NCBI GenBank assembly: GCA_021771715.1
Contig: JAETOO010000003.1
Location: 183,848-247,847 of the forward strand
From: Oscillospiraceae bacterium
GTDB taxonomy: Bacteria; Bacillota; Clostridia; Lachnospirales; Lachnospiraceae
Reading direction: 5' to 3'
DNA: 64,000 nt
Shown here: piece after piece, positions 36,256-46,100 of the stretch
Numbering within the stretch: the stretch's first letter is position 1
How the letters are laid out: each line of letters starts with the position of its first letter
The notes under the pieces: generated by a model
Databases searched by the model: none
Seen by the model: the letters and a program-made list of their open reading frames with translations, nothing else
What the model was told of the DNA's origin: nothing
Translations under genes and position numbers: made by a program

Positions 36256-37278
36256 ATGAAAATCCTGACGATTGCAATACCGTGCTACAATTCAGAGGAA
36301 TACATGGAAAAGTGCATCCGGTCGATGCTCCCCGTGGGGGAGGAGCTGGAGATCCTGATCGTCGACGACGGCTCGACGAAGGACCGCACCCCGGAGATCG
36401 CGGACCGCTACGCGGCGAAGTACCCGTCGATCATCCGGGCCGTGCACCAGGAGAACGGCGGCCACGGCGAGGCGGTCAACGCCGGGCTGCGCAACGCGTC
36501 CGGGCTGTATTACAAGGTCGTGGACAGCGACGACTGGGTGAACACGAAGTCGCTCGCCAGAATCGTCGCGAGGATGAAGGAGCTCGAAAAGAGCGGCGGG
36601 GTCGACATGCTGCTCGCGAATTTTGTCTATGACAAGGTGGGCGCGAAGCACAAAAAGCTGATGCGGTTTGGAAATGTATTTCCGACGGACGAGGTGTTCG
36701 GCTGGGGGAAGATGGGCCACATGCGGGAGACACAGTACATACTGATGCACAACATCTTCTACCGGACACAGCTGCTGCGCGACTGCGGGCTGGAGCTGCC
36801 GAAGCACACCTTCTACGTCGACAATATTTTTGCGTTCCAGCCGTTCCCGCACGTGGAAAAGATTTACTATATGGATGAGAACCTGTATCACTACTTTATC
36901 GGGCGCGACGACCAGTCGGTCAATGAGAAGGTCATGATCGGCAGGATCGACCAGCAGATCCGCGTGAACAAGATCATGATCGACGTCATGGGCGCGCAGG
37001 ATTTCTCCGGGAAGGACCCGCACCTGAAAAAGTACATGAGGATCTATCTGAGCAAGATCATGATGGTGACCTCGATGATGCTGATTCTGGACGGCTCCGA
37101 GGAGGCCATGAAGAAGAAGCAGGACATCTGGGAATACCTCAAAGAGCACGCGCCGGAGGATTACCGGGCGCTGCGAGGCGGACTGCTCGGGCTCGCGATG
37201 AACCTGCCGGGCCGCGCGGGGCGCAGGGTGACGATCTGGGGCTACCAGATCGCGCGCCGGTTCGTGGGCTTCAACTAG
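36256..37278 (+). CDS. Family 2 glycosyltransferase
   Basis: 340 residues, GT-A fold: TIAIPCYNSEEYMEKCI, EILIVDDGS, ENGGHGEAVNAGL and the metal-binding VVDSDDWV. No membrane helix is clear, so it is probably a cytoplasmic or peripheral transferase acting on a lipid or wall glycan. AAAGGAGAC precedes the ATG. It follows mutY closely and is convergent with the lipid kinase gene 20 bp away. Acceptor and donor are unknown. Confidence 0.87.
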   Translation: MKILTIAIPCYNSEEYMEKCIRSMLPVGEELEILIVDDGSTKDRTPEIADRYAAKYPSIIRAVHQENGGHGEAVNAGLRNASGLYYKVVDSDDWVNTKSLARIVARMKELEKSGGVDMLLANFVYDKVGAKHKKLMRFGNVFPTDEVFGWGKMGHMRETQYILMHNIFYRTQLLRDCGLELPKHTFYVDNIFAFQPFPHVEKIYYMDENLYHYFIGRDDQSVNEKVMIGRIDQQIRVNKIMIDVMGAQDFSGKDPHLKKYMRIYLSKIMMVTSMMLILDGSEEAMKKKQDIWEYLKEHAPEDYRALRGGLLGLAMNLPGRAGRRVTIWGYQIARRFVGFN

Positions 37279-37297
37279 GCGATCGGCGCGATGCATC

Positions 37298-38215
37298 TCA
37301 GCGTGTGATGACGCGCAGCAGATCCGTGTGCGCCTGCACGGTGAGCGTCCGGGAGGTGCCGGGGGTCTCGCCGTCCGTGTGGACAAAGCGCGCGCCGTCG
37401 GCCTGCAGTGTGACGCTGCGGCAGGGAATGAGGTGGACGCCGCGCCTGCCCACATGGCGGCCGAGGAGGGCGAGCGGAAGGAGCGAGAGGACGCGGAGTC
37501 TGGAGATGCCCTCGGCGATGCAGAGCGTAAAGGTGTCGTCCTCCGGCCGCTGATCGGGCGCGAACCGGAACCCGCCGCCCTCGTACGCCATGTTCATGAC
37601 GGCGGCGAAAAAGACGCGGTCGTAGGAGAGGCTGCGCCCGTCGTCGAGCACCAGCGTCATCGACGAGAAGCGGGACGCGGCGAGCTGGCGCAGGGCGATG
37701 CCGGTGTAGACGAGCTTGCCGAGGCGGAACCAGTTCAGGAGGTCCTTGACTCTGGAGCGGTTGACCTCGCTGCAGACCGCGGCGTCGAAGCCGATGCCGC
37801 AGCTGACGGCGAACGAGCGCGCGAACCCGTCGCCGCGGATTGTTCCGAGCTTGATGCTTCGGATGGTCTGCGGGTGCAGGATCGCGTCGAGCGCGGCGGA
37901 CGGGTCCTTTGCCAGGCCGAGCCCGCGCACAAAGTCATTGCCGGAGCCGGTCGGAATGCAGCCGAAGGTGATGTGCGCGCAGGCGGAGAGGCCGCTTACG
38001 ACCTCGTTGATCGTGCCGTCGCCGCCCACGACGATGAGCGTGAGCGGACGGCGAAGCGTGCACAGCCGCGCCGCGATTTCCCTTGCCTCGCCCGGGTGCC
38101 GGAGCACGAATGATTCGTAGCAGACGCCCCGGCGGTCGAGCGCTTTTCTGAGTCCCTTCCATATGTTTTTCCCTCTTCCGCATCCGGAGACCGGATTCAC
38201 CACAAAATAGTACAT
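37298..38215 (-). CDS. YegS/DagK-family lipid kinase
   Basis: 305 residues. FVVNPVSGCGRGK at the N terminus, VVGGDGTINEVVSGL as the nucleotide-binding motif, and PTGSGNDFVRGLG; later AVMNMAYEGGGFRFAPDQ and the DGE near the end complete the DAGK fold. It probably phosphorylates diacylglycerol, recycling lipid from wall polymer synthesis. CAGGGAG lies before the ATG. Convergent with GT2 and divergent from the AraC gene. Confidence 0.87.
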   Translation of the reverse strand: MYYFVVNPVSGCGRGKNIWKGLRKALDRRGVCYESFVLRHPGEAREIAARLCTLRRPLTLIVVGGDGTINEVVSGLSACAHITFGCIPTGSGNDFVRGLGLAKDPSAALDAILHPQTIRSIKLGTIRGDGFARSFAVSCGIGFDAAVCSEVNRSRVKDLLNWFRLGKLVYTGIALRQLAASRFSSMTLVLDDGRSLSYDRVFFAAVMNMAYEGGGFRFAPDQRPEDDTFTLCIAEGISRLRVLSLLPLALLGRHVGRRGVHLIPCRSVTLQADGARFVHTDGETPGTSRTLTVQAHTDLLRVITR

Positions 38216-38330
38216 AACTCTTACTCCCTGTTTTCCGTTCGCGATGGTTCGCGCAGTTTCTTTCTATTTTGCGTGCTCCGGGAGGGAATGTCAAGGAAAA
38301 ACGTGCAGAGCCAAGGAAGGAGCAGACAGA

Positions 38331-39290
38331 ATGCCGAGAAAAAAAGGAAAGCTGGAATTTCGCTATTACGAGGTGCCGCACGACGAGTTCGTGCTCGCAC
38401 TGGACGGGGACGCGTGGGTGCGCCCGTACGGCTACGATGACCGGGAGAGGCCGATCACGGACCTGCACTTTCACAACCTGCTGGAGATCGGGCTGTGCTG
38501 CTGCGGGTACGGCAGCGTGGCGCTGGAGTCGGAGGTGTACCCCTACTCGGCGGGCACGGTGACGGTGATCCCGAAGAATTTTCCGCACACGACGAGCGAT
38601 GAGGGGCCGGTGCCCACGAAGTGGGAGTACCTCTTCCTCGACGCGGAGAAGCTGATCCAGGATATGTACGCGGACAACCGGCGGCTGGGCGAGAAGCTGC
38701 TCTACCGGATCAACAGAAATGCCTGCTGTACGACCGAGAGGGAGGCGCCGAGGCTGGCGTCGCTCGCAAAGCTGATCCTCGAGGAGGTGAAGCGGCAGGA
38801 CGATTTCTACCGCGACTCGATCGAGGGGCTTCTGCGCGCGCTGCTCGTCGAGATGGCGCGGCTGCACCCGGATCTGATGCAGGAGCGGCACCCGCCGGCC
38901 GGCCGCGCGAAAAAGTCAGAGCTCGTCCAGGTGACGAGGGCGCTCGAGTATGTGGGGGATCACTTTGACCGGCCGCTGAAGATCGGCGATCTGGCGGGCG
39001 CGTGCCACATGAGTGAGACGCATTTCAGGCGGCTGTTCGTGAAGTGCATCGGGATGCACCCGGTGGACTATATCAACCAGGTCCGGATTCAGATGGCGTG
39101 TGAGATGCTCAAGAAGACGAACCTCTCGATCAACGAGATCTCGATCCAGTGCGGCTTTTTCAGCTCGGCAACCTTCAACAGAAATTTCCGCAGGTTCATG
39201 GGCACGACGCCAAACGAGTGGAAAAAACTACCCGAGAATTACGAGCGAAGATTGGCGAATAATACCATAGCGCACTACAAGGGTCGGTAA
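38331..39290 (+). CDS. AraC-family transcriptional regulator
   Basis: 319 residues. An N-terminal cupin-like sensor (ITDLHFHNLLEIGLCCCGYG, TVTVIPKNFPHTT) and a C-terminal double HTH from about residue 215 (KIGDLAGACHMSETHFRRLF, then INEISIQCGFFSSATFNRNF, FMGTTPNEWKK). ATG at 38331 follows AAGGAAGGAG. It lies directly before the second importer operon and the beta-galactosidase in the same direction, so it is the likely activator, responding to the imported sugar. Confidence 0.88.
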   Translation: MPRKKGKLEFRYYEVPHDEFVLALDGDAWVRPYGYDDRERPITDLHFHNLLEIGLCCCGYGSVALESEVYPYSAGTVTVIPKNFPHTTSDEGPVPTKWEYLFLDAEKLIQDMYADNRRLGEKLLYRINRNACCTTEREAPRLASLAKLILEEVKRQDDFYRDSIEGLLRALLVEMARLHPDLMQERHPPAGRAKKSELVQVTRALEYVGDHFDRPLKIGDLAGACHMSETHFRRLFVKCIGMHPVDYINQVRIQMACEMLKKTNLSINEISIQCGFFSSATFNRNFRRFMGTTPNEWKKLPENYERRLANNTIAHYKGR

Positions 39291-39337
39291 AATATCTAAA
39301 AAATGGTCGAATATGAAAAGTATAGAATCGTATTTGA

Positions 39338-39366
39338 TGGACACAGAATTCAGGACGTGGTATAAT
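39338..39366 (+). promoter_or_regulatory. Promoter of the second sugar importer
   Basis: TGGACA (39338-39343), 17-bp spacer, TATAAT (39361-39366). Just downstream, near 39400, is an inverted repeat TTTGTG-N7-CACAAA, a possible operator. Confidence 0.75.
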
Positions 39367-39482
39367 ATGCACAACAAAGAAAAAAAAAAGACCGATCATT
39401 TGTGCATGTTACACAAAAACGATGGATTTCCTTCTTGCATCGGCATGCGCAGATTCGGTCGAAAATAAGGAGGAGATAACCT

Positions 39483-40772
39483 ATGAACTTCAAAAAGGTA
39501 TTAGCATGTGTACTGGCCGGAACAATGGTATTCTCGATGGGCGCTGTCATGACGGCAGGCGCAGCCAGCGAGGAGGACAACAAGCTCACCGTGTGGACCT
39601 GGGACCCGAACTTCAATATCTACGCGATCAACAAGGCTGCAGAGATCTATGCACAGGATCATGAGGGCTTTACGGTAGAGGTGACGGAGATTCAGTCCGA
39701 CGATATCGAGTCCAAGATCACGACGGCTGTAAACGCGGGTGATCTGAGCACGCTGCCGGACATCTTCCTGATGCAGGACAATTCCTTCCAGAAGTACACG
39801 ACCTTCTATCCGGATGTATTCACGGATCTGACGGAGTCCGGGATTGATTTCTCGCAGTTCTCCGAGGCGAAGGTGGCTTACTCCACGCTCGAGGGCGTGA
39901 ACTACGGCGTTCCGTTCGACAACGGTGCAGTGGTTAACTGCGTGCGCACCGATCTGCTCGAGCAGGCCGGCTTTACGGTAGACGATTTCACGGACATCAC
40001 ATGGTCTGACTACATGGAGAAGGCGAAGGTAGTGCTTGAGAAGACGGGTCTTCCGCTTCTGACGGCGCAGGCAGGCTCCCCGGATATGATCATGATGATG
40101 CTGCAGTCCTGCGGCGCGTCCCTGTTCAACGAGGACGGCACGGGCAATATCGCAGGCAACGAGGTTCTGAAGCAGTGTGTGAACAACTACGCACAGATGG
40201 TAGCGGACGGCACGCTCGTAGAGGTAACGGACTGGGATCAGTACATCTCCTCTCTGAACAGCTCGACCGTAGTCAGCACGTTCAACGGCTGCTGGATCAT
40301 GGCTTCCATCCAGGCTGCAGAGGATCAGTCCGGCAAGTGGGCGATCACGAACATGCCGAGACTCGACGATGTTGAGAACGCTTCCAACTACTCCAACAAC
40401 GGCGGTTCTTCCTGGGCGATCTGCTCGAACTGCCAGCACGTAGACCTTGCAGTGGATTTCCTGAACTCCACGTTCGCAGGCAGCACGGCTCTGTATGACG
40501 ACGTCATCTCCAAGGGCGCTCTTGCTACCTGGGCACCGGCAGGCGAGTCCGACGCGTACAACGTACCGGTTGACTTCTACGGCGGCGACACCGTATACGC
40601 AAAGATCGTTGACTTCGCTACAAAGACTCCGTCGAACGCTACTGGCGCATTCTACTATGACGCTCGTGACGCCGTAGGCGTAGCTCTTTCCAATATCACT
40701 CAGACTGGCGCAGACGTTGATGCTGAGCTTGAGGCTGCACAGGAGACCCTGGATTTCAGCATGGGCGTTTGA
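39483..40772 (+). CDS. Sugar ABC transporter substrate-binding protein (second system)
   Basis: 429 residues. Signal peptide with probable cleavage after AGAA near residue 28, then a family 1 binding fold: KLTVWTWDPNFNIYAINKAAEIY, DLSTLPDIFLMQDNSFQKY, GVNYGVPFDNGAVVNCVRTDLLE. As with the first system, no lipobox cysteine is present; the single Cys at residue 9 is inside the hydrophobic core. AAGGAGGAG precedes the ATG. Followed by a terminator, two permeases and a beta-galactosidase, so a galactoside or related oligosaccharide is the probable ligand. Confidence 0.88.
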   Translation: MNFKKVLACVLAGTMVFSMGAVMTAGAASEEDNKLTVWTWDPNFNIYAINKAAEIYAQDHEGFTVEVTEIQSDDIESKITTAVNAGDLSTLPDIFLMQDNSFQKYTTFYPDVFTDLTESGIDFSQFSEAKVAYSTLEGVNYGVPFDNGAVVNCVRTDLLEQAGFTVDDFTDITWSDYMEKAKVVLEKTGLPLLTAQAGSPDMIMMMLQSCGASLFNEDGTGNIAGNEVLKQCVNNYAQMVADGTLVEVTDWDQYISSLNSSTVVSTFNGCWIMASIQAAEDQSGKWAITNMPRLDDVENASNYSNNGGSSWAICSNCQHVDLAVDFLNSTFAGSTALYDDVISKGALATWAPAGESDAYNVPVDFYGGDTVYAKIVDFATKTPSNATGAFYYDARDAVGVALSNITQTGADVDAELEAAQETLDFSMGV

Positions 40773-40863
40773 TCGATCCAGAGAGATCCGATGGTTGAGA
40801 AAGACAGCTGATTTGGCTTCGCAGAGGACTGCGTGACTGAATCAACAGAAAAGAAAAGCTGAG

Positions 40864-40903
40864 GTCTGCCGCTGCCGATGGATGAGGCAGCGGCAGACTT
40901 TTT
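40864..40903 (+). terminator. Intra-operon terminator between binding protein and permease (second system)
   Basis: GTCTGCCGCTGCC (40864-40876) pairs with GGCAGCGGCAGAC (40886-40898), then TTTTT. Same position as in the first importer. Confidence 0.85.
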
Positions 40904-40931
40904 CCGGCTTTCATGAAGGAGGGGGTGCCTT

Positions 40932-41810
40932 ATGGGCAAGAAGAAATTTACAATGGAGAAGCGCCACAATCTGACCGGGTGGGTGTTCCTGTCGTTCGGC
41001 GTGATCCTGATCTGCTGGACCAGCTTTTACCCGATGATACAGGCGTTTATCCTGTCGCTGCAGAGCGGACTCGGCGTGAATCTGAAGTTCGGAGGCTTTT
41101 CGAACTATGCGCGTATCCTGAAGGATCCGACCTTCAAGGGGACGCTGTTCAACACGTTTTTCTATCTGATTATCCAGGTGCCGATCATGTTGACGCTGGC
41201 GCTGATCCTGGCGTCGATTCTGAACAACAAGGACCTGAAGTTCAAGGGGCTGTGGCGCACCTGCATTTTCCTTCCGTGCGCGACATCACTCGTTTCCTAC
41301 TCCATGATTTTCCGTTCCCTGTTCGCAAATGACGGTCTGATCAACACCTTCCTGCGCAACCTGGGAATGAACCCGGTCATGTGGTTTGCGAATGCTTGGA
41401 CGGCGCGGTTTGTCATCATCCTGGCGCTGATCTGGAGATGGACCGGCTACAACATGGTCTTCTACCTCTCCGGACTGCAGAATATCGACTACTCGGTCTA
41501 CGAGGCGGCGCGCATCGACGGCGCGAATGCAAGGCAGACGCTGTTCAAGATCACGATCCCGCTGCTGAAGCCGACGATCCTGCTGACGACGATCACCTCG
41601 ACCAACGGTACCCTGCAGCTGTTCGATGAGTCGCTGAACCTGACGAACGGCGGCCCGGGCAAGTCGACGATGACGATGTCCCATTACATATACAACACAT
41701 CCTTTGTGCAGAGCCCGAACTTCGGGTATGCGGCGGCGATGTCGATTGTGATCCTTGTGATGGTGGCCATCCTGGCGATTCTCCAGATGAAAGTAGGTGA
41801 TGAGCGATGA
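40932..41810 (+). CDS. Sugar ABC transporter permease (MalF type, second system)
   Basis: 292 residues with six membrane helices. The EAA loop reads VYEAARIDGANARQTLFKITIP. AAGGAGGG precedes the ATG, right after the terminator. Its stop overlaps the start of the partner permease (ATGA). Forms the channel for the sugar bound by the preceding protein; the ATPase must come from elsewhere. Confidence 0.88.
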   Translation: MGKKKFTMEKRHNLTGWVFLSFGVILICWTSFYPMIQAFILSLQSGLGVNLKFGGFSNYARILKDPTFKGTLFNTFFYLIIQVPIMLTLALILASILNNKDLKFKGLWRTCIFLPCATSLVSYSMIFRSLFANDGLINTFLRNLGMNPVMWFANAWTARFVIILALIWRWTGYNMVFYLSGLQNIDYSVYEAARIDGANARQTLFKITIPLLKPTILLTTITSTNGTLQLFDESLNLTNGGPGKSTMTMSHYIYNTSFVQSPNFGYAAAMSIVILVMVAILAILQMKVGDER

Positions 41811-42613
41811 GTAAAGGAAAAAAGTTTGGAATGTATCTGTTCCTGATCATTTTCTCGCTGCTGTCGATCTTCCCGCTGTACTACATGGCGTGCGCGGCGA
41901 CGAATATGAGCGTCGACGTCTCGAGAGGACGGTTGATTCCGGGCACCTACCTGATCGAGAACTTTAAGACGCTGATTGCGAACCAGGACCTGTTCCGGGC
42001 ACTCTGGAACTCCTTCCGGAACTCGGCGGTGCTCACGCTTCTGTGTCTGCTGATCTGTTCGCTCGCGGGCTACGGCTTTGAGATCTACCACGACAAGGCG
42101 AAGGATATCGTGTTTACGATCCTGCTGACGGCGATGATGGTGCCGTTCGCCGCGATCATGATCCCGATGTTCCGGATGTTCTCCAAGCTGAAGATGGTCA
42201 ACACGATGGCAGCGTTCATGCTCCCGTCGATCTCGACCCCGTTCATGATCATGATGTTCCGCCAGGCATCGCGCTCCTTCCCCAAGGATATCATCGAGGC
42301 GGCGCGCGTGGACGGACTCAGCGAGGTCGGCATCTTCTTCCGCATGTTTGTGCCGACGATGAAGTCGACGTACTCTGCGGCGCTGATCATCACGTTCATG
42401 AATGCGTGGAACAACTATATGTGGCCGAAGATCATCCTGCAGACGAACGACTCGATCACGATGCCGATGCTCGTGTCGAACCTGCTGGGCGGCTACACCG
42501 TGGACTACGGTATGCTGATGCTCGGTGTATTTATCTGTACGATTCCTACCGCGATCATTTTCTTCTTCTTCCAGAAGAGCTTCACGGAAGGTATTACAGG
42601 CGCGGTGAAGTAG
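41807..42613 (+). CDS. Sugar ABC transporter permease (MalG type, second system)
   Basis: 268 residues with six membrane helices. EAA loop IIEAARVDGLSEVGIFFRMF, and the C-terminal FFFQKSFTEGITGAVK typical of the class. Starts within the stop of the upstream permease (4-bp overlap), AGGTGATGAG serving as ribosome site. Ends 32 bp before a terminator. Confidence 0.88.
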   Translation: MSKGKKFGMYLFLIIFSLLSIFPLYYMACAATNMSVDVSRGRLIPGTYLIENFKTLIANQDLFRALWNSFRNSAVLTLLCLLICSLAGYGFEIYHDKAKDIVFTILLTAMMVPFAAIMIPMFRMFSKLKMVNTMAAFMLPSISTPFMIMMFRQASRSFPKDIIEAARVDGLSEVGIFFRMFVPTMKSTYSAALIITFMNAWNNYMWPKIILQTNDSITMPMLVSNLLGGYTVDYGMLMLGVFICTIPTAIIFFFFQKSFTEGITGAVK

Positions 42614-42934
42614 AGCGGACCAAAAGAGAGAAGGAAGCAGGCGGGGGCTGTCGTCGGGGGAACCGGGTGACAGCCCTTGTTATCTTCTCGTCCGGGTTGG
42701 CTGAATTGTAATGACGCATTGATTTTGAAACGAAAAATGTGGGAAAAAGGGTGGCAAACAGGAGGAGTTTGTGGTATATGTAGAGACAGGAGAGGTGCTT
42801 TCGAGGCGCCTTTGAGGGGCCATGTAAGCCGCAGATGCGTTTGCTATGTAAGCAAGCTTGTATGGTCTGGCTTTCCATTTTTTATGTATGGCTGAACTGC
42901 AAAATAATATATTGGAAAAAAGGAGGACTGCAAA
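42614..42934. other. Gap before the beta-galactosidase
   Basis: 321 bp. It starts with the terminator at 42645-42686; the remaining 250 bp hold a small AGGTGC/GCGCCT hairpin near 42797 and AT-rich sequence before the AAAGGAGG of the GH2 gene. No clear promoter or gene was found. Confidence 0.5.
42645..42686 (+). terminator. Terminator of the second importer operon
   Basis: GGGCTGTC (42645-42652) pairs with GACAGCCC (42669-42676), then TTGTTATCTT. Confidence 0.65.
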
Positions 42935-45900
42935 ATGAGAGAGTTCAATTTTGCGCGAGTGAAGGATCCGCTTTATTTTGGAGACGGACGGGTGGATGCG
43001 CACTCGGATCACAGGTACTACGGGTCGCTTGAGAAGATGGAGCTGGGCGAGGAGGAGTTTCGCTGCAGCCTGAACGGGCTGTGGAAGTTCCACTATGCGC
43101 GGAATTATGAGAGCACGGTGCCGGGCTTTGAGAAGACGGAGTACTCGTGCAAGTCGTGGGACGACATTCGTGTCCCGGCGCATATCCAGATGGAGGGGTA
43201 TGACGTGCCGCAGTACGCGAACGTGCAGTACCCGTGGGAGGGCAGAGAGGAGATCGATCCGGGGGAGATCCCGACCGAGTTCAATCCGGTGGCGAGCTAC
43301 GTGAAGTATTTCGAGGTGCCGCATGAGATGCAGGGCAAGCGGATCTTTGTCTCCTTCCAGGGGGCGGAGAGCGGCCTGGCGCTGTGGCTGAACGGATCGT
43401 TTGTCGGGTACAGCGAGGATACGTTCACGCCGTCGGAGTTTGAGCTGACGCCGTATATCTGCGAGGGCGAGAACAAGCTGGCGGCGCAGGTGTTCAAGTG
43501 GACGAGCGGGAGCTGGTGTGAGGACCAGGATTTTTACCGGTTCTCCGGGATCTACCGCGATGTGTATCTGTACACGATTCCCGAGGTGCACGTCTGGGAT
43601 CTGCGGGTGCGGACGCTGCTGGACGATGCGTACACGGACGCGGACCTGACGGTCGATCTGCGGGCGGAGCGCTCGACGGCTGCGGACGGCCGGACAGCGG
43701 GTGCAGAGGCAGACGGACAGGCAGCGGACGCACGGCAGGCCGCGGAGGAGACGATCGGGCGCGTGCGGCTGACGCTCTCGAAGGACGGCGAGGCGCTGCA
43801 GACGCTGGAGTCGGAGCTGAAGGGGGAGACCGGCTGCGTGATGCACGTCGCGCACCCGAAGCTCTGGAGTGCAGAGACACCCGAGCTGTATGACCTGCTG
43901 ATTGAGGTGCTGGATGAGGATGGCACTGTGATTGAGGTGATCCTGCAGCGGGTCGGCTTCCGCCGGTTCGAGATGAAGGATTCCATCATGACATTGAACG
44001 GAAAGCGGATTGTCTTTAAGGGCGTGAACCGCCACGAGTTCAGCTCTCTGACCGGGCGGAATGTGTCGCGGGAGGAGCTGATCCAGGATCTGCAGACGAT
44101 GAAGCGCAACAACATCAATGCGATCCGCACCTGCCACTATCCGGATGCGGTGGGGATCTATGAGCTCTGCGATGAGTACGGCATCTACATGATCGCGGAG
44201 AACAATATGGAGACGCACGGCACCTGGGATTTCGCGGAGCGGGACGGCGACTACTCGAAGGTGGTGCCGCACGACAAGGAGGAGTGGCAGCCGCTCTTGC
44301 TGGACCGCGTCAACTCGATGTTCCAGCGCGACAAGAACCATCCGGCGATTCTGATCTGGTCCTGCGGAAATGAGTCCTGCGGCGGAAAAGTGATCTACGA
44401 GATGTCGCAGCTGTTCCGCAAGCTGGACCCGACGCGCCTTGTGCACTATGAGGGCGTGTGTCATGACCGCAGATACAATGAGACGAGCGACATGGAGAGC
44501 CAGATGTACCCGTCGGTGGAGGCGATTCAGGCATTCCTCGCAAAGGACCGCAGCAAGCCGTTTATCTGCTGTGAGTACACGCATGCGATGGGCAATTCCT
44601 GCGGGGCGATGCACAAGTACACGGACCTGACCGACACGGAGCCGCTGTACCAGGGAGGCTTTATCTGGGACTACATCGACCAGTCGATCACGAAAAAGGA
44701 CCGCTATGGAAACGAGTTCCAGGCGTACGGCGGTGACTTCGGCGAGCGCCCGACAGACTACAATTTCAGCGGCAACGGCATCGTGTACGGCGGAGATCGG
44801 AAGGAATCGCCGAAGATGCAGGAGGTAAAGTTCAACTACCAGAATATTACGGCGCTCGTGGAGCAGGATCAGGTGCGGATCATCAACAAGAACCTGTTTG
44901 TGAGCACGGGCACGTTTGACTGCGTCGTGACTGTGGCGAGGGATGGGAAGCAGATCCGGAAGGCTGCGCTGGCGACGGATGTGGCGCCGCTCTCTGAGCA
45001 GACCTACGTGCTTCCGATTCCGGTGCAGAGTGTTCCGGGCGAGTATGCGGTCACCGTCTCCTTCCTCCTGAAGGAAGACACCGCGTGGGCATCGCGCGGC
45101 CATGAGGTGGCGTTTGGACAGGGCGTGTACCGGGTCGAGAAGCCGGAGGGCGAGGGCAGCTTGCACGCGGCAGGCTTCCGTGTCATCCGGTCCGCACATA
45201 ATTTCGGCGTCAGAGGGGACAATTTTGATGTGATGTTCTCCTACCTGAACGGCGGCCTCGTGTCCTACCGCTACGGCGGAAAGGAACTGATCGAGATGAT
45301 CCCGAAGCCGAACTTCTGGCGCGCGCCGACCGACAACGACTGCGGCAATCTGATGCAGATGCGCTACGCGCAGTGGAAGATTGCGTCCATGTATCTCTCG
45401 CACAAGTACCCGTCGGGCGGACATTACCCGAACGCGAAGGAGCCCAGGATCGAGGTGCTGGAGGACTGCGCAAAGATCACGTTTACGTATGTGATGCCGA
45501 CGACGCCGGCGAGCGAGTGCGCGCTGACGTACTGCGTGTACGGGGACGGGACGATCCAGACGACGCTCTCCTACGATCCGGTAAAGGAGCTGGGCGATAT
45601 GCCGGAGTTCGGCGTGATGTTCAAGCTGAACGCAGATTATGACCGGGTGACGTGGTACGGCATGGGGCCGTCCGAGACGTACGCGGATCGCTGCAGGGGC
45701 GCGAAGCTCGGAATCTACCAGAACAAGGTCAGCGACAACATGGCGAAATACCTCGTCCCGCAGGAGTGCGGCAACAAGGTCGGCGTCCGCTGGGCGAGTG
45801 TGACAGACGCGAAGGGGAGAGGCATGCTCTTTACCGGGGATGAGATGGAGTTCTCCGCGCTGCCGTACACCCCGCACGAGATGGAGAATGCGGCGCATCC

Positions 45901-46057
45901 GTATGAGCTCCCGCAGGTGCACTACACCGTTGTCCGCGTCTCCTCGCAGCGCATGGGAATCGCCGGGGATGACAGCTGGGGCGCGAAGACGCACGAGGAG
46001 TATCTGCTGAAGGCGGATAAGCGGATGGAATTTACGTTTGGCTTCCGTGGAATCTGA
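42935..46057 (+). CDS. lacZ: Beta-galactosidase, GH2 (LacZ type)
   Basis: 1040 residues, full LacZ length. Sugar-binding domain (SLNGLWKFHY, PAHIQMEGYDVPQY, YVKYFEVP), a TIM barrel with acid/base Glu480 in SCGNESCGG and nucleophile Glu547 in ICCEYTHAMGNSCG, and the C-terminal small-chain domain (WRAPTDNDCGN, WYGMGPSETYADR). An Ala/Asp/Gly-rich insertion at about residues 247-273 (ADGRTAGAEADGQAADAR) looks like a recent in-frame expansion. No signal peptide: hydrolyses lactose or galactosides taken up by the preceding importer. Confidence 0.95.
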   Translation: MREFNFARVKDPLYFGDGRVDAHSDHRYYGSLEKMELGEEEFRCSLNGLWKFHYARNYESTVPGFEKTEYSCKSWDDIRVPAHIQMEGYDVPQYANVQYPWEGREEIDPGEIPTEFNPVASYVKYFEVPHEMQGKRIFVSFQGAESGLALWLNGSFVGYSEDTFTPSEFELTPYICEGENKLAAQVFKWTSGSWCEDQDFYRFSGIYRDVYLYTIPEVHVWDLRVRTLLDDAYTDADLTVDLRAERSTAADGRTAGAEADGQAADARQAAEETIGRVRLTLSKDGEALQTLESELKGETGCVMHVAHPKLWSAETPELYDLLIEVLDEDGTVIEVILQRVGFRRFEMKDSIMTLNGKRIVFKGVNRHEFSSLTGRNVSREELIQDLQTMKRNNINAIRTCHYPDAVGIYELCDEYGIYMIAENNMETHGTWDFAERDGDYSKVVPHDKEEWQPLLLDRVNSMFQRDKNHPAILIWSCGNESCGGKVIYEMSQLFRKLDPTRLVHYEGVCHDRRYNETSDMESQMYPSVEAIQAFLAKDRSKPFICCEYTHAMGNSCGAMHKYTDLTDTEPLYQGGFIWDYIDQSITKKDRYGNEFQAYGGDFGERPTDYNFSGNGIVYGGDRKESPKMQEVKFNYQNITALVEQDQVRIINKNLFVSTGTFDCVVTVARDGKQIRKAALATDVAPLSEQTYVLPIPVQSVPGEYAVTVSFLLKEDTAWASRGHEVAFGQGVYRVEKPEGEGSLHAAGFRVIRSAHNFGVRGDNFDVMFSYLNGGLVSYRYGGKELIEMIPKPNFWRAPTDNDCGNLMQMRYAQWKIASMYLSHKYPSGGHYPNAKEPRIEVLEDCAKITFTYVMPTTPASECALTYCVYGDGTIQTTLSYDPVKELGDMPEFGVMFKLNADYDRVTWYGMGPSETYADRCRGAKLGIYQNKVSDNMAKYLVPQECGNKVGVRWASVTDAKGRGMLFTGDEMEFSALPYTPHEMENAAHPYELPQVHYTVVRVSSQRMGIAGDDSWGAKTHEEYLLKADKRMEFTFGFRGI

Positions 46058-46065
46058 TCTGCGTG

Positions 46066-46094
46066 TTGTCTTTTTCCGGCAGTTGTGCTATGAT
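46066..46094 (+). promoter_or_regulatory. Promoter for glnS
   Basis: TTGTCT (46066-46071), 17-bp spacer, TATGAT (46089-46094). The transcript would have a leader of about 260 nt. Confidence 0.65.
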
Positions 46095-46100
46095 GTGGGA